Assembly: GCF_000153025.1 (NCBI RefSeq)
Contig: NZ_CH672431.1
Span: 92,256 to 156,255, forward strand
Origin: Marinomonas sp. MED121
GTDB taxonomy: Bacteria; Pseudomonadota; Gammaproteobacteria; Pseudomonadales; Marinomonadaceae
Direction of reading: 5' to 3'
Length of the DNA: 64,000 bases
This document shows positions 1 to 8,785 of this stretch, piece after piece. The notes beneath the pieces are model-generated. The model saw only the letters and a program-made list of their open reading frames with translations. It did no database searches and was not told the DNA's origin. A program made the translations under genes and the position numbers. Numbering within the stretch: position 1 is the stretch's first letter; each line of letters begins with the position of its first letter.

Positions 1-152
1 CCCTAGGGGTACAACAGTTTGTAGGCCAATACGTGACAGATTGGAACTCAGTATTATCTGCACTCACTATGGCCATAGTGCCTGTGCTCGTGCTCTATAC
101 CATTTTTTCTCGACAGCTAATCCGCGGCTTAACCAGCGGAGCGGTCAAATAA
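1..152 (+). CDS. Carbohydrate ABC transporter permease, C-terminal end (partial)
   Basis: An open frame enters from the left edge and ends at the TAA at 150-152. The last 49 residues contain a hydrophobic segment (MAIVPVLVLYTIFSRQLIRG) and end in GLTSGAVK. That ending is typical of MalG/UgpE/LacG-type inner-membrane permeases of sugar ABC importers. The gene stops 43 bases before an ATPase of the matching UgpC/MalK class, so the two are most likely one operon. The substrate cannot be told because the rest of the gene and the binding protein lie outside the window. Confidence 0.85.
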   Translation, partial: LGVQQFVGQYVTDWNSVLSALTMAIVPVLVLYTIFSRQLIRGLTSGAVK

Positions 153-195
153 CGCACGCTTTTTCATTTTAACTTTGACCGTTGGAGACTAACTC

Positions 196-1299
196 ATGGC
201 AAGTGTAAAACTCGATAATATTCAAAAACGATTTGGTGATGTGCAAGTACTACACGGCATAGATCTAGACATTAAAGACGGCGAATTCGTGGTACTCATA
301 GGTGAATCTGGCTGTGGTAAATCCACCCTATTACGCCTACTTTCTGGCTTGGAAGAAATTACAGAAGGCGACCTGCATATCGATGGGCAAAGGGTGAATC
401 ATCAATCCCCAGCCCAGCGTGGCATCGCCATGGTATTCCAATCTTATGCGCTTTATCCGCATATGAGCGTGTATAAAAACATGGCCTTTGGTCTCAAGAT
501 TGCCGGACAAGATAAACAAGCCGTCAAACTAAAGGTAGAAGAAGCCGCCAAGAAACTAAAAATCGATCACCTACTAGAGCGACTCCCAAGGGAGTTGTCC
601 GGTGGCCAAAGACAAAGGGTTGCCATTGGCCGTGCCATAGTGCGTGATCCTAAGGTGTTTTTATTTGATGAACCTCTGTCTAACCTTGATGCCTCATTAA
701 GGGTTAAAACCCGAGTTGAGCTGGGTAAACTGCATCAAGAACTTAACGCCACTATCGTCTATGTCACCCATGATCAGGTCGAAGCCATGACCTTGGGCGA
801 TAAAATAGTCGTGATGAATCAAGGACGTATAGAGCAAGCTGGCACACCTCTTTCACTCTATCATCATCCTAAAACTCAGTTTGTCGCAGGCTTTATTGGC
901 TCCCCTAAGATGAACTTTATCTCGGCTCAGGTCACATCAATTGAATCAGATTCTGTACAACTTATGTTAGAATCCGGCCCGACAATTCGTGCCGCTATCG
1001 ACGGCCAAACGCTGAAACTCGCCGACAAGGTGGAATTAGGCGTGCGACCAGAACATTTTGTATTAGCCACAGATGAAGAAAACCAATTCCAAGGTAGCGT
1101 CTCACTCGTCGAAAACCTAGGTGAGCTTGCTTATGTCTATGTGAATACAGGTCAGAATGCTGAATCAGATATTGTCATTAAGCTAGATGGCGATTGCCAA
1201 TATCAAGCTGGAGACAGTATTCGTTTTGCCGTCGCCGCCGCAGATACCTACTTGTTTGATAAAGCAGGTATGGCCTTGCCAAGGCTAAACAAAGCATAA
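196..1299 (+). CDS. Sugar ABC transporter ATP-binding protein (UgpC/MalK/MsiK type)
   Basis: This 367-residue cytoplasmic ATPase energises a carbohydrate importer. Walker A reads GESGCGKST (about residues 37-45), the ABC signature is LSGGQRQR, Walker B is FLFDEPLSNLD and the H-loop is VTHDQ. After about residue 235 comes the TOBE/OB-fold regulatory domain usual for the CUT1 subfamily (GVRPEHF near 278-284). The length matches UgpC/MsiK proteins. An SD-like GGAGA precedes the ATG. It follows the permease end at 152 and precedes a GntR regulator. Family members are often shared between several sugar importers, so the transported sugar is not inferred. Confidence 0.95.
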   Translation: MASVKLDNIQKRFGDVQVLHGIDLDIKDGEFVVLIGESGCGKSTLLRLLSGLEEITEGDLHIDGQRVNHQSPAQRGIAMVFQSYALYPHMSVYKNMAFGLKIAGQDKQAVKLKVEEAAKKLKIDHLLERLPRELSGGQRQRVAIGRAIVRDPKVFLFDEPLSNLDASLRVKTRVELGKLHQELNATIVYVTHDQVEAMTLGDKIVVMNQGRIEQAGTPLSLYHHPKTQFVAGFIGSPKMNFISAQVTSIESDSVQLMLESGPTIRAAIDGQTLKLADKVELGVRPEHFVLATDEENQFQGSVSLVENLGELAYVYVNTGQNAESDIVIKLDGDCQYQAGDSIRFAVAAADTYLFDKAGMALPRLNKA

Positions 1300-1380
1300 G
1301 CGTTAAAAAGAAAAATGGTCATCCCTTAGCAAAGTGTTAAGGACAAACCACTGTTAGTAACCCGTTTAGGAAGTCAGAGT

Positions 1381-2136
1381 ATGAGTCAACATCGCGTAAA
1401 TTTACTTTTCGGCCTTGGAGATGACTTAAAAAAGACAGGTGTCCCCCTGTATATGCAATTGAAGAAGGTGATTCAATCATCGATTCAAGAAGCCAGAGTA
1501 CACCCAGGTGATGCGCTCCCTCCTGAACGGGACCTAGCAAAATACCTAGATGTTTCACGTGTAACCGTAAGACGCGCCATAGATGAGCTCGTTAAAGAAG
1601 ACGTGCTCACCCAAAGACAAGGGGCAGGCACCTTTGTTAGCGATCGCGTCGAGCAGCCGTTAAATCATCTGCGTAGCTTTACCGAAATTATGAAAGACAG
1701 AGGCAAAAGCATTTCGACCAAATGGATTGATAGATCCCTTGGAATGCCTCAGCCAGAAGAATGCCAAGCTCTAAAATTAGATGATAATGAAGAAGTGGTT
1801 CGCTTTTACCGCCTTCGTATCGCCGACGGTAAACCTATGGGGTTAGAGCTAGCCACCATTCCAAGCCGCTACATACTTAATCCTTTTGCGATGGAAGGCT
1901 CTTTATACGACTTGCTACAACAGCAAAACTGCCGCCCGACCCGTGCATTCCAACGCTTACGCGCCATCAGCATAGATGAACAACGGGCTCAGCTACTCGA
2001 AATCAACCCCCATGATGCCGCCCTTTACATCGAACGAACTGGGGTTAACGCCGAAGGTACACCGGTCGAGTTTACTCGCTCTTGGTTCCCGGGTGATTGT
2101 TATGACTTTGTCGCAGAAATTCACGCCACGGTTTAG
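1381..2136 (+). CDS. GntR family transcriptional regulator with UTRA domain
   Basis: This 251-residue regulator has an N-terminal winged helix-turn-helix (PLYMQLKKVIQSSI ... PPERDLAKYLDVSRVTVRRA, about residues 20-85) followed by a UTRA effector-binding domain (about 100-245). This is the HutC/NagR layout, in which a sugar phosphate or related small molecule releases DNA. It lies 81 bases after the sugar ABC ATPase on the same strand, so it probably regulates that importer; this is inference from position. AGGAAG sits 8 bases before the ATG. The next genes, on the opposite strand, belong to an unrelated defence-type insertion. Confidence 0.92.
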   Translation: MSQHRVNLLFGLGDDLKKTGVPLYMQLKKVIQSSIQEARVHPGDALPPERDLAKYLDVSRVTVRRAIDELVKEDVLTQRQGAGTFVSDRVEQPLNHLRSFTEIMKDRGKSISTKWIDRSLGMPQPEECQALKLDDNEEVVRFYRLRIADGKPMGLELATIPSRYILNPFAMEGSLYDLLQQQNCRPTRAFQRLRAISIDEQRAQLLEINPHDAALYIERTGVNAEGTPVEFTRSWFPGDCYDFVAEIHATV

Positions 2137-2245
2137 TTTTTATTAAACCCAGAATGGTTTAGGTAGGTGGTTTTTATACCCCTACTTACTCTATAGAACC
2201 TAAGATAAATGTGAACAGTAAAAGTGTGAATCGATAGAGCTATAT

Positions 2246-3895
2246 TTAAAATAATGCAGCCTGTTGGTATAAAGGCATAATTTGTTGGTAAACTTCCTCA
2301 TAAAGACCCTCTTTTAACAAACTATATTTTTCAGTCATAGTCAGTATTTTAAGTTCATCAGTAGTTCTCAAAAATGCAGCTGAACCGATAATGAGTTGGT
2401 TATTATTTGAAAGACCGTCAATACATAAGTCGAGAATTTTTTTTGCTGTATTTGGATCAGGGTCTTGCTGTTTCGGTGAATCAATTACCACAGGAAGCAT
2501 TGGATTTGTCGACTTATCCTCTATCGTCTTAAGAAGAGCATAGTGATAAGCCAATATAGCTCTTGGAGCACGACTACCTGTTTCACTCTTAGAGATAGGA
2601 CCATATTGAAGAATAGTACCAACTTTGGGGTCTTTAATACCTAACTCAGTTTGCGCTAACTTCAACGACTCTTTGAATTTTTCATTAATTTGCTTGGTTC
2701 GCTTTTTATTATCAAACTCTGCAATTTCTTCCGCTAGCTTGGTTCTAGCAACATCTAACTTACCTATTTCTTGAAGTAGTTCATTAATCTGCTCATCAAA
2801 AGTGAGCTCAACTTGTTTACTTGCTTGAGATTTAATAACATCTTGAAGAGTCAGTTGCTCTTTGACTTCCTGAAGCATACCTTTAAGCTCAGAACTTAAC
2901 CTTTGAGCATTTTTCAAATCATCTTTGATGCCGGTAATACTCTCGTCATATACTGACTTTTGTTCATACATTTCAGGGATTATTTGCAATAACTTATCTC
3001 TATTCTCAAGCACCGCATATTTGGCATCTAAATCTCCCGAGGAAGATAAAGTATCGATGCTATTTTCTTCAAGCTGTCTTTTTGATTCTTCTATCTCTGT
3101 TACTAATTCATCACGTAGAGATAAAGCTTCAATTAGCCTAACTCTGTATTCTGTTTCTTCTTGATGTAAGTCTTGACACTTTCGAAGGAAACGCTCTAAA
3201 AGCTCTTCATAATATTCAACATCGACATCAAAAAGTACTCTTCCAAATGATTCTTCAAAACGCTTCTTGGCTGCTTCTAGAGCTTTTAAAGTGTTTCTAA
3301 TTTCTTCTAGGTCGATATCAAGTAAATTGATCTTTCCTTGAAGTTTATAATATTCCTTTGGCTTTACACCTGCATGGAAGTTTAAGATATTTTTCTGCCA
3401 ATCTTTGTACATTGCTAAACTGCTGAATGAATCTAGAATCTTTCCCCAGCCACTATCCTGATCAATATAGAAAGGAAGAAAAAGGCTTGCTGGCTGTGCT
3501 TGCCCTTGAGACAAGTTACTCTTAGTAACAAGCTCTAAATTGAAATCAAAAATATCTCTTATAGTTATAGAAATATCTGTTCGTGAAATAGAACTAACTA
3601 AGAGCTTTTGTTTTTCTGTTATATCGAAAATAGAAATACGTTTTTCATGGCGAATAAAAGCATAATCACGTTTATTAACACAAATAATCACTTTTGAAAT
3701 AAAGTTATCATCCTTCCATTTTTTGTCCAAACGCACATCCGCCCCTAATGTGTGATAAAGACTCTTAATAAAACTAGACTTACCAGTATCGTTTTCACCT
3801 GTAATTATATTTATGCCTGATGAGAACTCGAAAAAGAACCCTTTCTTATCGCGAAGTGACAATATATGAACACTTTTAAAGTAAATCCTTTTCAT
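2246..3895 (-). CDS. SMC-like AAA/ABC ATPase of a Lamassu/ABC-3C-type defence module
   Basis: A 549-residue ATPase with Walker A GENDTGKSS at residues 33-41, a central charged coiled-coil region (about 170-400, rich in Glu/Lys/Leu heptads) and a C-terminal half with an ABC-like segment (SETGSRAPRAILAYHYALL) and Walker B PVVIDSP. Ser follows the Walker B Asp where many SMC proteins have the catalytic Glu. The family is that of SMC/RecN-like ATPases paired with effector nucleases (LmuB of Lamassu, ABC-three-component systems). The ATG overlaps the stop of the DUF4297 gene by four bases (ATGA) and has a strong AAGGAGGTGA, so the two proteins are translationally coupled. It is short for an LmuB, and phage defence is inferred from the pairing. 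Confidence 0.8.
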   Translation of the reverse strand: MKRIYFKSVHILSLRDKKGFFFEFSSGINIITGENDTGKSSFIKSLYHTLGADVRLDKKWKDDNFISKVIICVNKRDYAFIRHEKRISIFDITEKQKLLVSSISRTDISITIRDIFDFNLELVTKSNLSQGQAQPASLFLPFYIDQDSGWGKILDSFSSLAMYKDWQKNILNFHAGVKPKEYYKLQGKINLLDIDLEEIRNTLKALEAAKKRFEESFGRVLFDVDVEYYEELLERFLRKCQDLHQEETEYRVRLIEALSLRDELVTEIEESKRQLEENSIDTLSSSGDLDAKYAVLENRDKLLQIIPEMYEQKSVYDESITGIKDDLKNAQRLSSELKGMLQEVKEQLTLQDVIKSQASKQVELTFDEQINELLQEIGKLDVARTKLAEEIAEFDNKKRTKQINEKFKESLKLAQTELGIKDPKVGTILQYGPISKSETGSRAPRAILAYHYALLKTIEDKSTNPMLPVVIDSPKQQDPDPNTAKKILDLCIDGLSNNNQLIIGSAAFLRTTDELKILTMTEKYSLLKEGLYEEVYQQIMPLYQQAALF

Positions 3896-4980
3896 ATCTC
3901 ACCTCCTTCTAATAACGTCTTAATTATTGAGTAAACAACGATACATTCTTTCTTTCCTAACTTTAGAGCCAATGTATAATCCGGACTAAGTTCATCAATT
4001 TTTTGCATGATTTCAGCTACATATAATTTTAAATCCGAGCTAAGCTTTACCTCGTCATAGAGACTCACTGCATACTCAAGATATACAATCGATGGGTTCT
4101 TTGTATTTCGATTAAGGTCAATACAGACTTGTAAAAACGCTGCTTTTAAAGGGATAAGCTGAATAGATGTTTTACCAAGATCACTGAATAAAGCTTTAGC
4201 CATTTCCCAATCAGGCCTCATACTGTTACTGGCATTCAACGAATCAAGAACACCATTAAATGCTAAGGATGAGAAACCTTTTCGAGAAATCAGGTCCGTA
4301 AAATCAATAATATCTGCTGACTTTACCTTAGATTTTTCTCGACACTCTCGCTCAAGTAATGAAACTAATACATTAATACTCAAGCTAGAGCTATCGCCAA
4401 ATTTCTTACTCAGAAAATCACATAACTTACCTTTTAAGTGCGTAATATGATCCTCTAAGCTTAGTGAGGATTGAACAAAATTCATCACAGAAAGATCAAT
4501 ACGAGCATCATCAAGCTTTACTTGATCTCTCAACGCTTGCTTAAAACTAATCTGATACTCATCCTTTATTTCATTCGCATTAAATGAAGACTTTCCTCCA
4601 TTTTGCTCACACAAATTAAATGAAGCATTTGTTACGAACATAAGCTCAGGTGAATAATCAGAGAAGTTCCTTTGATGAATAAATAGCTTGCCAACGATCG
4701 AGACAGGCTTTGCTTTAGTACTGCTACTAAGAGAGGATGCAGTCCAATGTGACTCTCTAGTTTTTATCTGTGCAAAAGTAAGTTTTTGGGGAATAGCTTC
4801 ATCATCTAGAATAAGAACATCATCATGATATTCAAAGATAAACACATAATTCTTACCATCCAGTTCATATTCCAGCATTTGAGATAACGCCCAACAAGTT
4901 TGATAATCAAACCCTCGTTGTGCAATCTCACCACCTCTTTCAGACTGGGGAATACTAATCAAAGCTTCAGCTAAACCCAT
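3892..4980 (-). CDS. DUF4297 (Cap4-type) dsDNA nuclease domain protein
   Basis: A 362-residue protein. Its N-terminus matches the DUF4297/Cap4 nuclease family, a PD-(D/E)xK fold: ERGGEIAQRGFDYQ around residues 14-27 with Glu18, then HDDVLIL with Asp54, then QIKT with Gln71 and Lys73. These are the expected catalytic positions. The remainder (about 120-362) is helical and unrecognised and may be the sensor or partner-binding part. In Lamassu-Cap4 systems such a protein (LmuA) is the effector that cuts DNA once an SMC-like partner senses invasion. Here the SMC-like ATPase follows directly with a four-base overlap. AAGGGA precedes the ATG. The family assignment is good; the defence role is inferred. 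Confidence 0.82.
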   Translation of the reverse strand: MGLAEALISIPQSERGGEIAQRGFDYQTCWALSQMLEYELDGKNYVFIFEYHDDVLILDDEAIPQKLTFAQIKTRESHWTASSLSSSTKAKPVSIVGKLFIHQRNFSDYSPELMFVTNASFNLCEQNGGKSSFNANEIKDEYQISFKQALRDQVKLDDARIDLSVMNFVQSSLSLEDHITHLKGKLCDFLSKKFGDSSSLSINVLVSLLERECREKSKVKSADIIDFTDLISRKGFSSLAFNGVLDSLNASNSMRPDWEMAKALFSDLGKTSIQLIPLKAAFLQVCIDLNRNTKNPSIVYLEYAVSLYDEVKLSSDLKLYVAEIMQKIDELSPDYTLALKLGKKECIVVYSIIKTLLEGGEI

Positions 4981-5202
4981 ACATTCCCTTATGCTTTGCT
5001 AAATAGCAGAAATTCGAGACAGCCATTCTAAAAAAGATTAAACATAGAATCACCTGAATAAAGTTCACTTCGTTCATTTTTAAGCGTTTTTATGATGAGA
5101 AGGGAGCTTTCTCTAAATTTAAAACTATTTTGCAGAATATCATTGCATTAGATCATGCTTATAGCCATTGAGAGGCTGAAAGCATCAAAATGGCTGTATT
5201 TG

Positions 5203-5550
5203 CTAGCTTTCCAGTTTCTTCAGCATATTTAGATTTGTCCTCAAAACTTTAAGCTGTTGCTCCGCATTTATAGAGTATTCGTTTCCTTGCAATACAATAG
5301 TTCTAGCTTCAACTGGATAAAATAAGCACCTTGTAAGGCGAATACAAGTTTCAAAGACTGTTTCTGCAATTTGATAGCAGAGATCACCACCAAAATTACC
5401 TCTGAGAATATCACCAGAGTAATTAAAGGCATTTAAAATTTCTGACTTTTCAATACTTATACTGATGTCACCCTCCAACTTGCAACCGATAAGATCATCA
5501 AAAAGATCCGCCCTTGCAAGATCACTATATTTTTTATCTATTTCTTTCAC
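5203..5550 (-). CDS. Small hypothetical protein upstream of the nuclease-ATPase pair
   Basis: A 115-residue protein starting at GTG, preceded by a good AAGGAG six bases upstream. It is predicted mostly helical, with an LFDDLIGCKLEGDISISIEKSE strand-like stretch split by acidic residues, a central Cys-containing helix (ETCIRLTRCLFYP) and a Leu-rich C-terminus. No motif is recognised. It is on the same strand as the DUF4297 and ATPase genes but 222 bases upstream, so it could be an independent gene, or the middle component that three-gene ABC-3C/Lamassu systems carry. Nothing seen in the protein decides between these. Confidence 0.55.
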   Translation of the reverse strand: MKEIDKKYSDLARADLFDDLIGCKLEGDISISIEKSEILNAFNYSGDILRGNFGGDLCYQIAETVFETCIRLTRCLFYPVEARTIVLQGNEYSINAEQQLKVLRTNLNMLKKLES

Positions 5551-6004
5551 ACCTACTCCTTGAAAGCTAGCATTTTAATGATACTGTTCTTGATTCCTAC
5601 TTACACTTAATAGCACAACTACTTCGCACAACCAATGTAACTAATTGATTCTACATAGTTTTAAAGCTTACACAATAACAAAGTATTTCAGTCTTATTCA
5701 TACCTTATCAATTTTAAAAGCTAGCGGTATATCCACTCACAACCCTAATTCACCGTTCCTGCATTATTAGTTGCCTCTAGACCACTCAACATCCCCAACC
5801 ACCCGCTCTTACTCTTCCCTCTCAAGTGAAAACTAGCAACTAAGTTTAACTTAGGTATTATGTGCGCCTCGTAAAACTGATGTCGCTTTTTTCATCAAAA
5901 ATGTCGTATTAGTTTTAAAAAATGGCGGTTAATTCCCCTAATCTGGTTATGACTGAACGGGTTTCAGTCTTATATAACGATCGCTAGTTATTCTGAGGAA
6001 GAGC
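5551..6004. promoter_or_regulatory. Intergenic region with the promoter of the osmoprotectant importer
   Basis: 454 bases lie between divergent genes. The left part is AT-rich and holds nothing recognised. Near the right end an inverted repeat GACTGAA-N5-TTCAGTC (5951-5969) is followed at once by TATATAA (5971-5977), a possible -10 element about 28 bases before the ATG. GAGGA at 5994-5998 is the ribosome binding site for the permease. A palindrome next to a -10 is a natural operator position; the factor is unknown. Confidence 0.4.
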
Positions 6005-6658
6005 ATGGAAATAATTAATTTTCTATTTCAAAACCAAGAACTACTGCTTAAGTTAACGATTGAGCATATTTCCTTGGTCGCTGTCGCAGTGGGACTGGCT
6101 ACTGTCACGGGTGTACCTATCGGTATCGCCATCACTCAAAATGAAAAAATGGCCAATATAGTCCTCTATATTGCTTCCATCATAATCACGATTCCATCTA
6201 TTGCCTTGTTCGGTTTGATGATCCCAATATTGTCCGTTATCGGCCAAGGGATAGGCTACCTGCCTGCTGTGATTGCGGTTCTGCTTTATTCACAGCTCCC
6301 TATTATTCGCAATACCTATACGGCGATAAACAATGTTGATCCTGCCTTGAGAGAAGCCGCTCGCGGTATCGGTATGAACCCTATGCAGCGTTTAAGAATG
6401 GTCGAAATCCCCTTAGCGACGCCGGTCATTATGGCGGGTATTCGTATCGCTGTGGTGATGAACATAGGGGTTATGGCCATTGCTTCTTATATCGGTGCTG
6501 GCGGTCTAGGCGTATTGATTAGCCGTGGCATATCACAGAGTGACCCAAGACAACTTATTGCCGGTGCTATCGCCGTTAGTGTGTTGGCGATTATCGCTGA
6601 TTACTCCCTCATGTTTTTACAGAAGAAGCTGACACCAAGAGAGAGTGCCCAAGCCTAA
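6005..6658 (+). CDS. Osmoprotectant (quaternary amine) ABC transporter permease, OsmW/OpuCB type
   Basis: A 217-residue inner-membrane permease with about five to six hydrophobic segments. It has the BPD_transp EAA loop characteristic of importers (DPALREAARGIGMNPMQRL, about residues 116-134). Size and motif match the small permeases of OpuB/OpuC/OsmVWXY systems, which import glycine betaine, choline, carnitine or related osmolytes. GAGGA precedes the ATG. It is the first of four same-strand genes: permease, ATPase, second permease and binding protein, a complete importer. Whether the solute is used for osmoprotection or as a nutrient is not evident; the catabolic genes downstream make the latter possible. 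Confidence 0.93.
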   Translation: MEIINFLFQNQELLLKLTIEHISLVAVAVGLATVTGVPIGIAITQNEKMANIVLYIASIIITIPSIALFGLMIPILSVIGQGIGYLPAVIAVLLYSQLPIIRNTYTAINNVDPALREAARGIGMNPMQRLRMVEIPLATPVIMAGIRIAVVMNIGVMAIASYIGAGGLGVLISRGISQSDPRQLIAGAIAVSVLAIIADYSLMFLQKKLTPRESAQA

Positions 6659-6692
6659 TCCCTGACTTCATCGCTTATTGAGATTAAATAAA

Positions 6693-7874
6693 ATGATAAA
6701 AATAGATAATTTAACCAAGATATTTGACACACCCAACGGCCCAGTAACCGCCGCGAACAATATTCAAATGGAAGTCCCTGAAGGGGAAATCTGTGTCCTG
6801 CTTGGCCCTTCTGGTTGCGGTAAAACCACCACACTTAAGATGATCAACCGTATCGTGCCGCCCACATCAGGCAAGGTTTACATCAATGGTGAAGACACGA
6901 CTGGCTTAGACACTGTGAGCCTGCGTCGCAACATAGGTTATGTCATCCAACAAATTGGCCTCTTCCCTAATATGACGATCGAAGAGAACATCGCCATCGT
7001 CCCTAAGCTTTTAGGTTGGGAAGCGAGCCGCTATAAAAAGCGTGCCGCTGAGCTTTTAGACATGGTGGCACTGGATCCGTCCGTTTTCCTAAAACGTTAT
7101 CCAAAAGAGCTGTCCGGCGGCCAACAACAACGTATCGGTGTTGCCCGCGCTTTGGCCGCTGATCCGCCAGTTATGCTAATGGACGAGCCCTTTGGCGCTA
7201 TCGACCCGATCAACCGAGAGGTGATTCAAGACGAGTTTTTGAAGATGCAAAAAGTCTTGAACAAAACCATCATGTTTGTGAGCCACGACATAGATGAAGC
7301 GGTGAAAATGTCGAACCGTATCGCTATTTTCAAAGACGGTGAGCTGATCCAATACGATACTCCCGATGATATTTTGGCTCACCCGAAAGACGACTTTGTG
7401 AAAAACTTTGTGGGTGATGACAGAGCTCTAAAACGCTTACGTCTAGTTAACGTTGAGCAAGTGATGGAGCCGCCTATTTATGTGTCACAAGCCGACAGTT
7501 TGAGTGATGCTTTTAACAAGATGGAAGCCTGTGGTTATTACCATGCCATCACGCTGGTGAATAAGGCGAAACAACCTATTGGTTTTGTCAGCAAAGAAGC
7601 AACTCAAACAAGACAAGGACAATGTGGCGAGCACTATCTTGGCCTTAAATCCATTATCAGCATTGATGATGATTTAAGAAAAGTTGCATCAAAAATGTTT
7701 ACCCATGACATCACTTGGATGCCCTGTGTCGACAAAGAAGGCCGCATGGTTGGGCAGATTACTCAAAGAGGCATTACTCACTATCTAGGTGCGACTTATC
7801 GTCGTGATGGTTACCAAGCCAGCGCAGAGCAAGCCCCTCTGGGTGATGACCTTGCCACTGCGATCAAAGCCTAA
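6693..7874 (+). CDS. Osmoprotectant ABC transporter ATP-binding protein with CBS domains (OsmV/OpuCA type)
   Basis: A 393-residue ATPase: Walker A GPSGCGKTT, signature LSGGQQQR, Walker B LMDEPFGAID, H-loop VSHDIDEA. After about residue 245 two CBS-type repeats follow (MEPPIYVSQADSLSDAFNKM and a second about 60 residues later). In OpuA/OpuC/ProV relatives such domains sense ionic strength or cyclic dinucleotides. An in-frame TTG at 6678 is possible, but the ATG at 6693 gives MIKIDNLTKIF, the usual N-terminus, and is preferred. It lies 34 bases after the first permease and 12 before the second. Confidence 0.94.
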   Translation: MIKIDNLTKIFDTPNGPVTAANNIQMEVPEGEICVLLGPSGCGKTTTLKMINRIVPPTSGKVYINGEDTTGLDTVSLRRNIGYVIQQIGLFPNMTIEENIAIVPKLLGWEASRYKKRAAELLDMVALDPSVFLKRYPKELSGGQQQRIGVARALAADPPVMLMDEPFGAIDPINREVIQDEFLKMQKVLNKTIMFVSHDIDEAVKMSNRIAIFKDGELIQYDTPDDILAHPKDDFVKNFVGDDRALKRLRLVNVEQVMEPPIYVSQADSLSDAFNKMEACGYYHAITLVNKAKQPIGFVSKEATQTRQGQCGEHYLGLKSIISIDDDLRKVASKMFTHDITWMPCVDKEGRMVGQITQRGITHYLGATYRRDGYQASAEQAPLGDDLATAIKA

Positions 7875-7886
7875 GAGGTGTCTCAC

Positions 7887-8633
7887 ATGAAACAGGCAGC
7901 GATGAAACAGCTCTCGTTTAAAAGATACGGCTACTTCTTTGGCATCTTGATCGCCTTTTGGCTTGGCTCGGTATTTGAAGCCAATGCGATTTTCGAAGAA
8001 CTTTGGGAGTATCAAGAAGATGTGGTTTACCTTATCGGTCAGCATATCGAAATGGTCTTGATCTCTGGCGTGATTGCGATTGCCTTGGCCATTCCTATCG
8101 GCATTATTTTAAGCCGCCCGAGGTTTGCCAAGGTGGCAGAATCTGCCATGCAATTGCTCAATATTGGTACCACCATTCCGACATTGGCCATTCTTGCCTT
8201 GGCCATGAGCTTTTTAGGGATAGGCACACTGCCCGCCATTTTTGGTCTGTGTATCGCCTCTTTATTGCCCATAGTGCGCAACACTTATATCGGTTTAAAC
8301 GAAGTCCCTGCACACCTTAAAGAAGCCGCAGCTGGCATAGGTATGACAGCTGGGCAAATGCTCATCAAGGTTGAGATACCCAACGCTTTGTTTGTCATCT
8401 TTGCCGGTATTCGTACCGCCTTGGCAATCAATGTGGGTACAGCACCATTGGCTTTCTTGATCGGTGGTGGTGGCCTAGGTGAGCTTATCTTTACCGGTAT
8501 CGACCTAGATGAACCCTTCATGATGTTAGCAGGCGCCATACCGGTTGCCATGCTGGCTGTACTTGTCGATGTGCTGGTTGCAGCCATCGCCTTTTTACTC
8601 GTACCAAGAGGAGTGAATCCCTTAAGACGTTAG
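7887..8633 (+). CDS. Osmoprotectant ABC transporter permease, OsmY/OpuCD type
   Basis: A 248-residue second permease of the importer. It has about six membrane segments and the EAA loop VPAHLKEAAAGIGMTAGQM (about residues 135-153). The start chosen is the ATG at 7887: AAGAGG lies eight bases upstream, whereas the in-frame GTG at 7878 overlaps that ribosome binding site. It is a distant paralogue of the first permease (the same loop and a GGGGLGELIF-like C-terminal segment), consistent with a heterodimeric membrane unit. The binding-protein gene follows after a 152-base gap with a short tandem repeat. Confidence 0.93.
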   Translation: MKQAAMKQLSFKRYGYFFGILIAFWLGSVFEANAIFEELWEYQEDVVYLIGQHIEMVLISGVIAIALAIPIGIILSRPRFAKVAESAMQLLNIGTTIPTLAILALAMSFLGIGTLPAIFGLCIASLLPIVRNTYIGLNEVPAHLKEAAAGIGMTAGQMLIKVEIPNALFVIFAGIRTALAINVGTAPLAFLIGGGGLGELIFTGIDLDEPFMMLAGAIPVAMLAVLVDVLVAAIAFLLVPRGVNPLRR

Positions 8634-8669
8634 TCACTAGGCGCTGCCATTAGAGCATGGTTATTAGTC

Positions 8670-8695
8670 ATTTCTATTAGAGATTTCTATTAGAG
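8670..8695. repeat. Two exact tandem copies of a 13-bp unit
   Basis: The unit ATTTCTATTAGAG occurs twice head to tail, followed by a decayed third copy (AGTTCTTTTAG). It lies in the 152-base gap between the second permease and the binding-protein gene. It may be simple slippage or could influence expression of the binding protein; no known function. Confidence 0.6.
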
Positions 8696-8785
8696 AGTTC
8701 TTTTAGCCATTTCGATTAAGTAGCCGCCTCACACTTATCAATTAAGAAAAGTAAAACAACAAAAAAACAAACGAGGATAGAGTCC

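Noticed and set aside
8285-8587. Minus-strand open frame opposite the second permease
   Set aside because: Low-complexity shadow of a strongly coding gene; no ribosome binding site or recognisable product.
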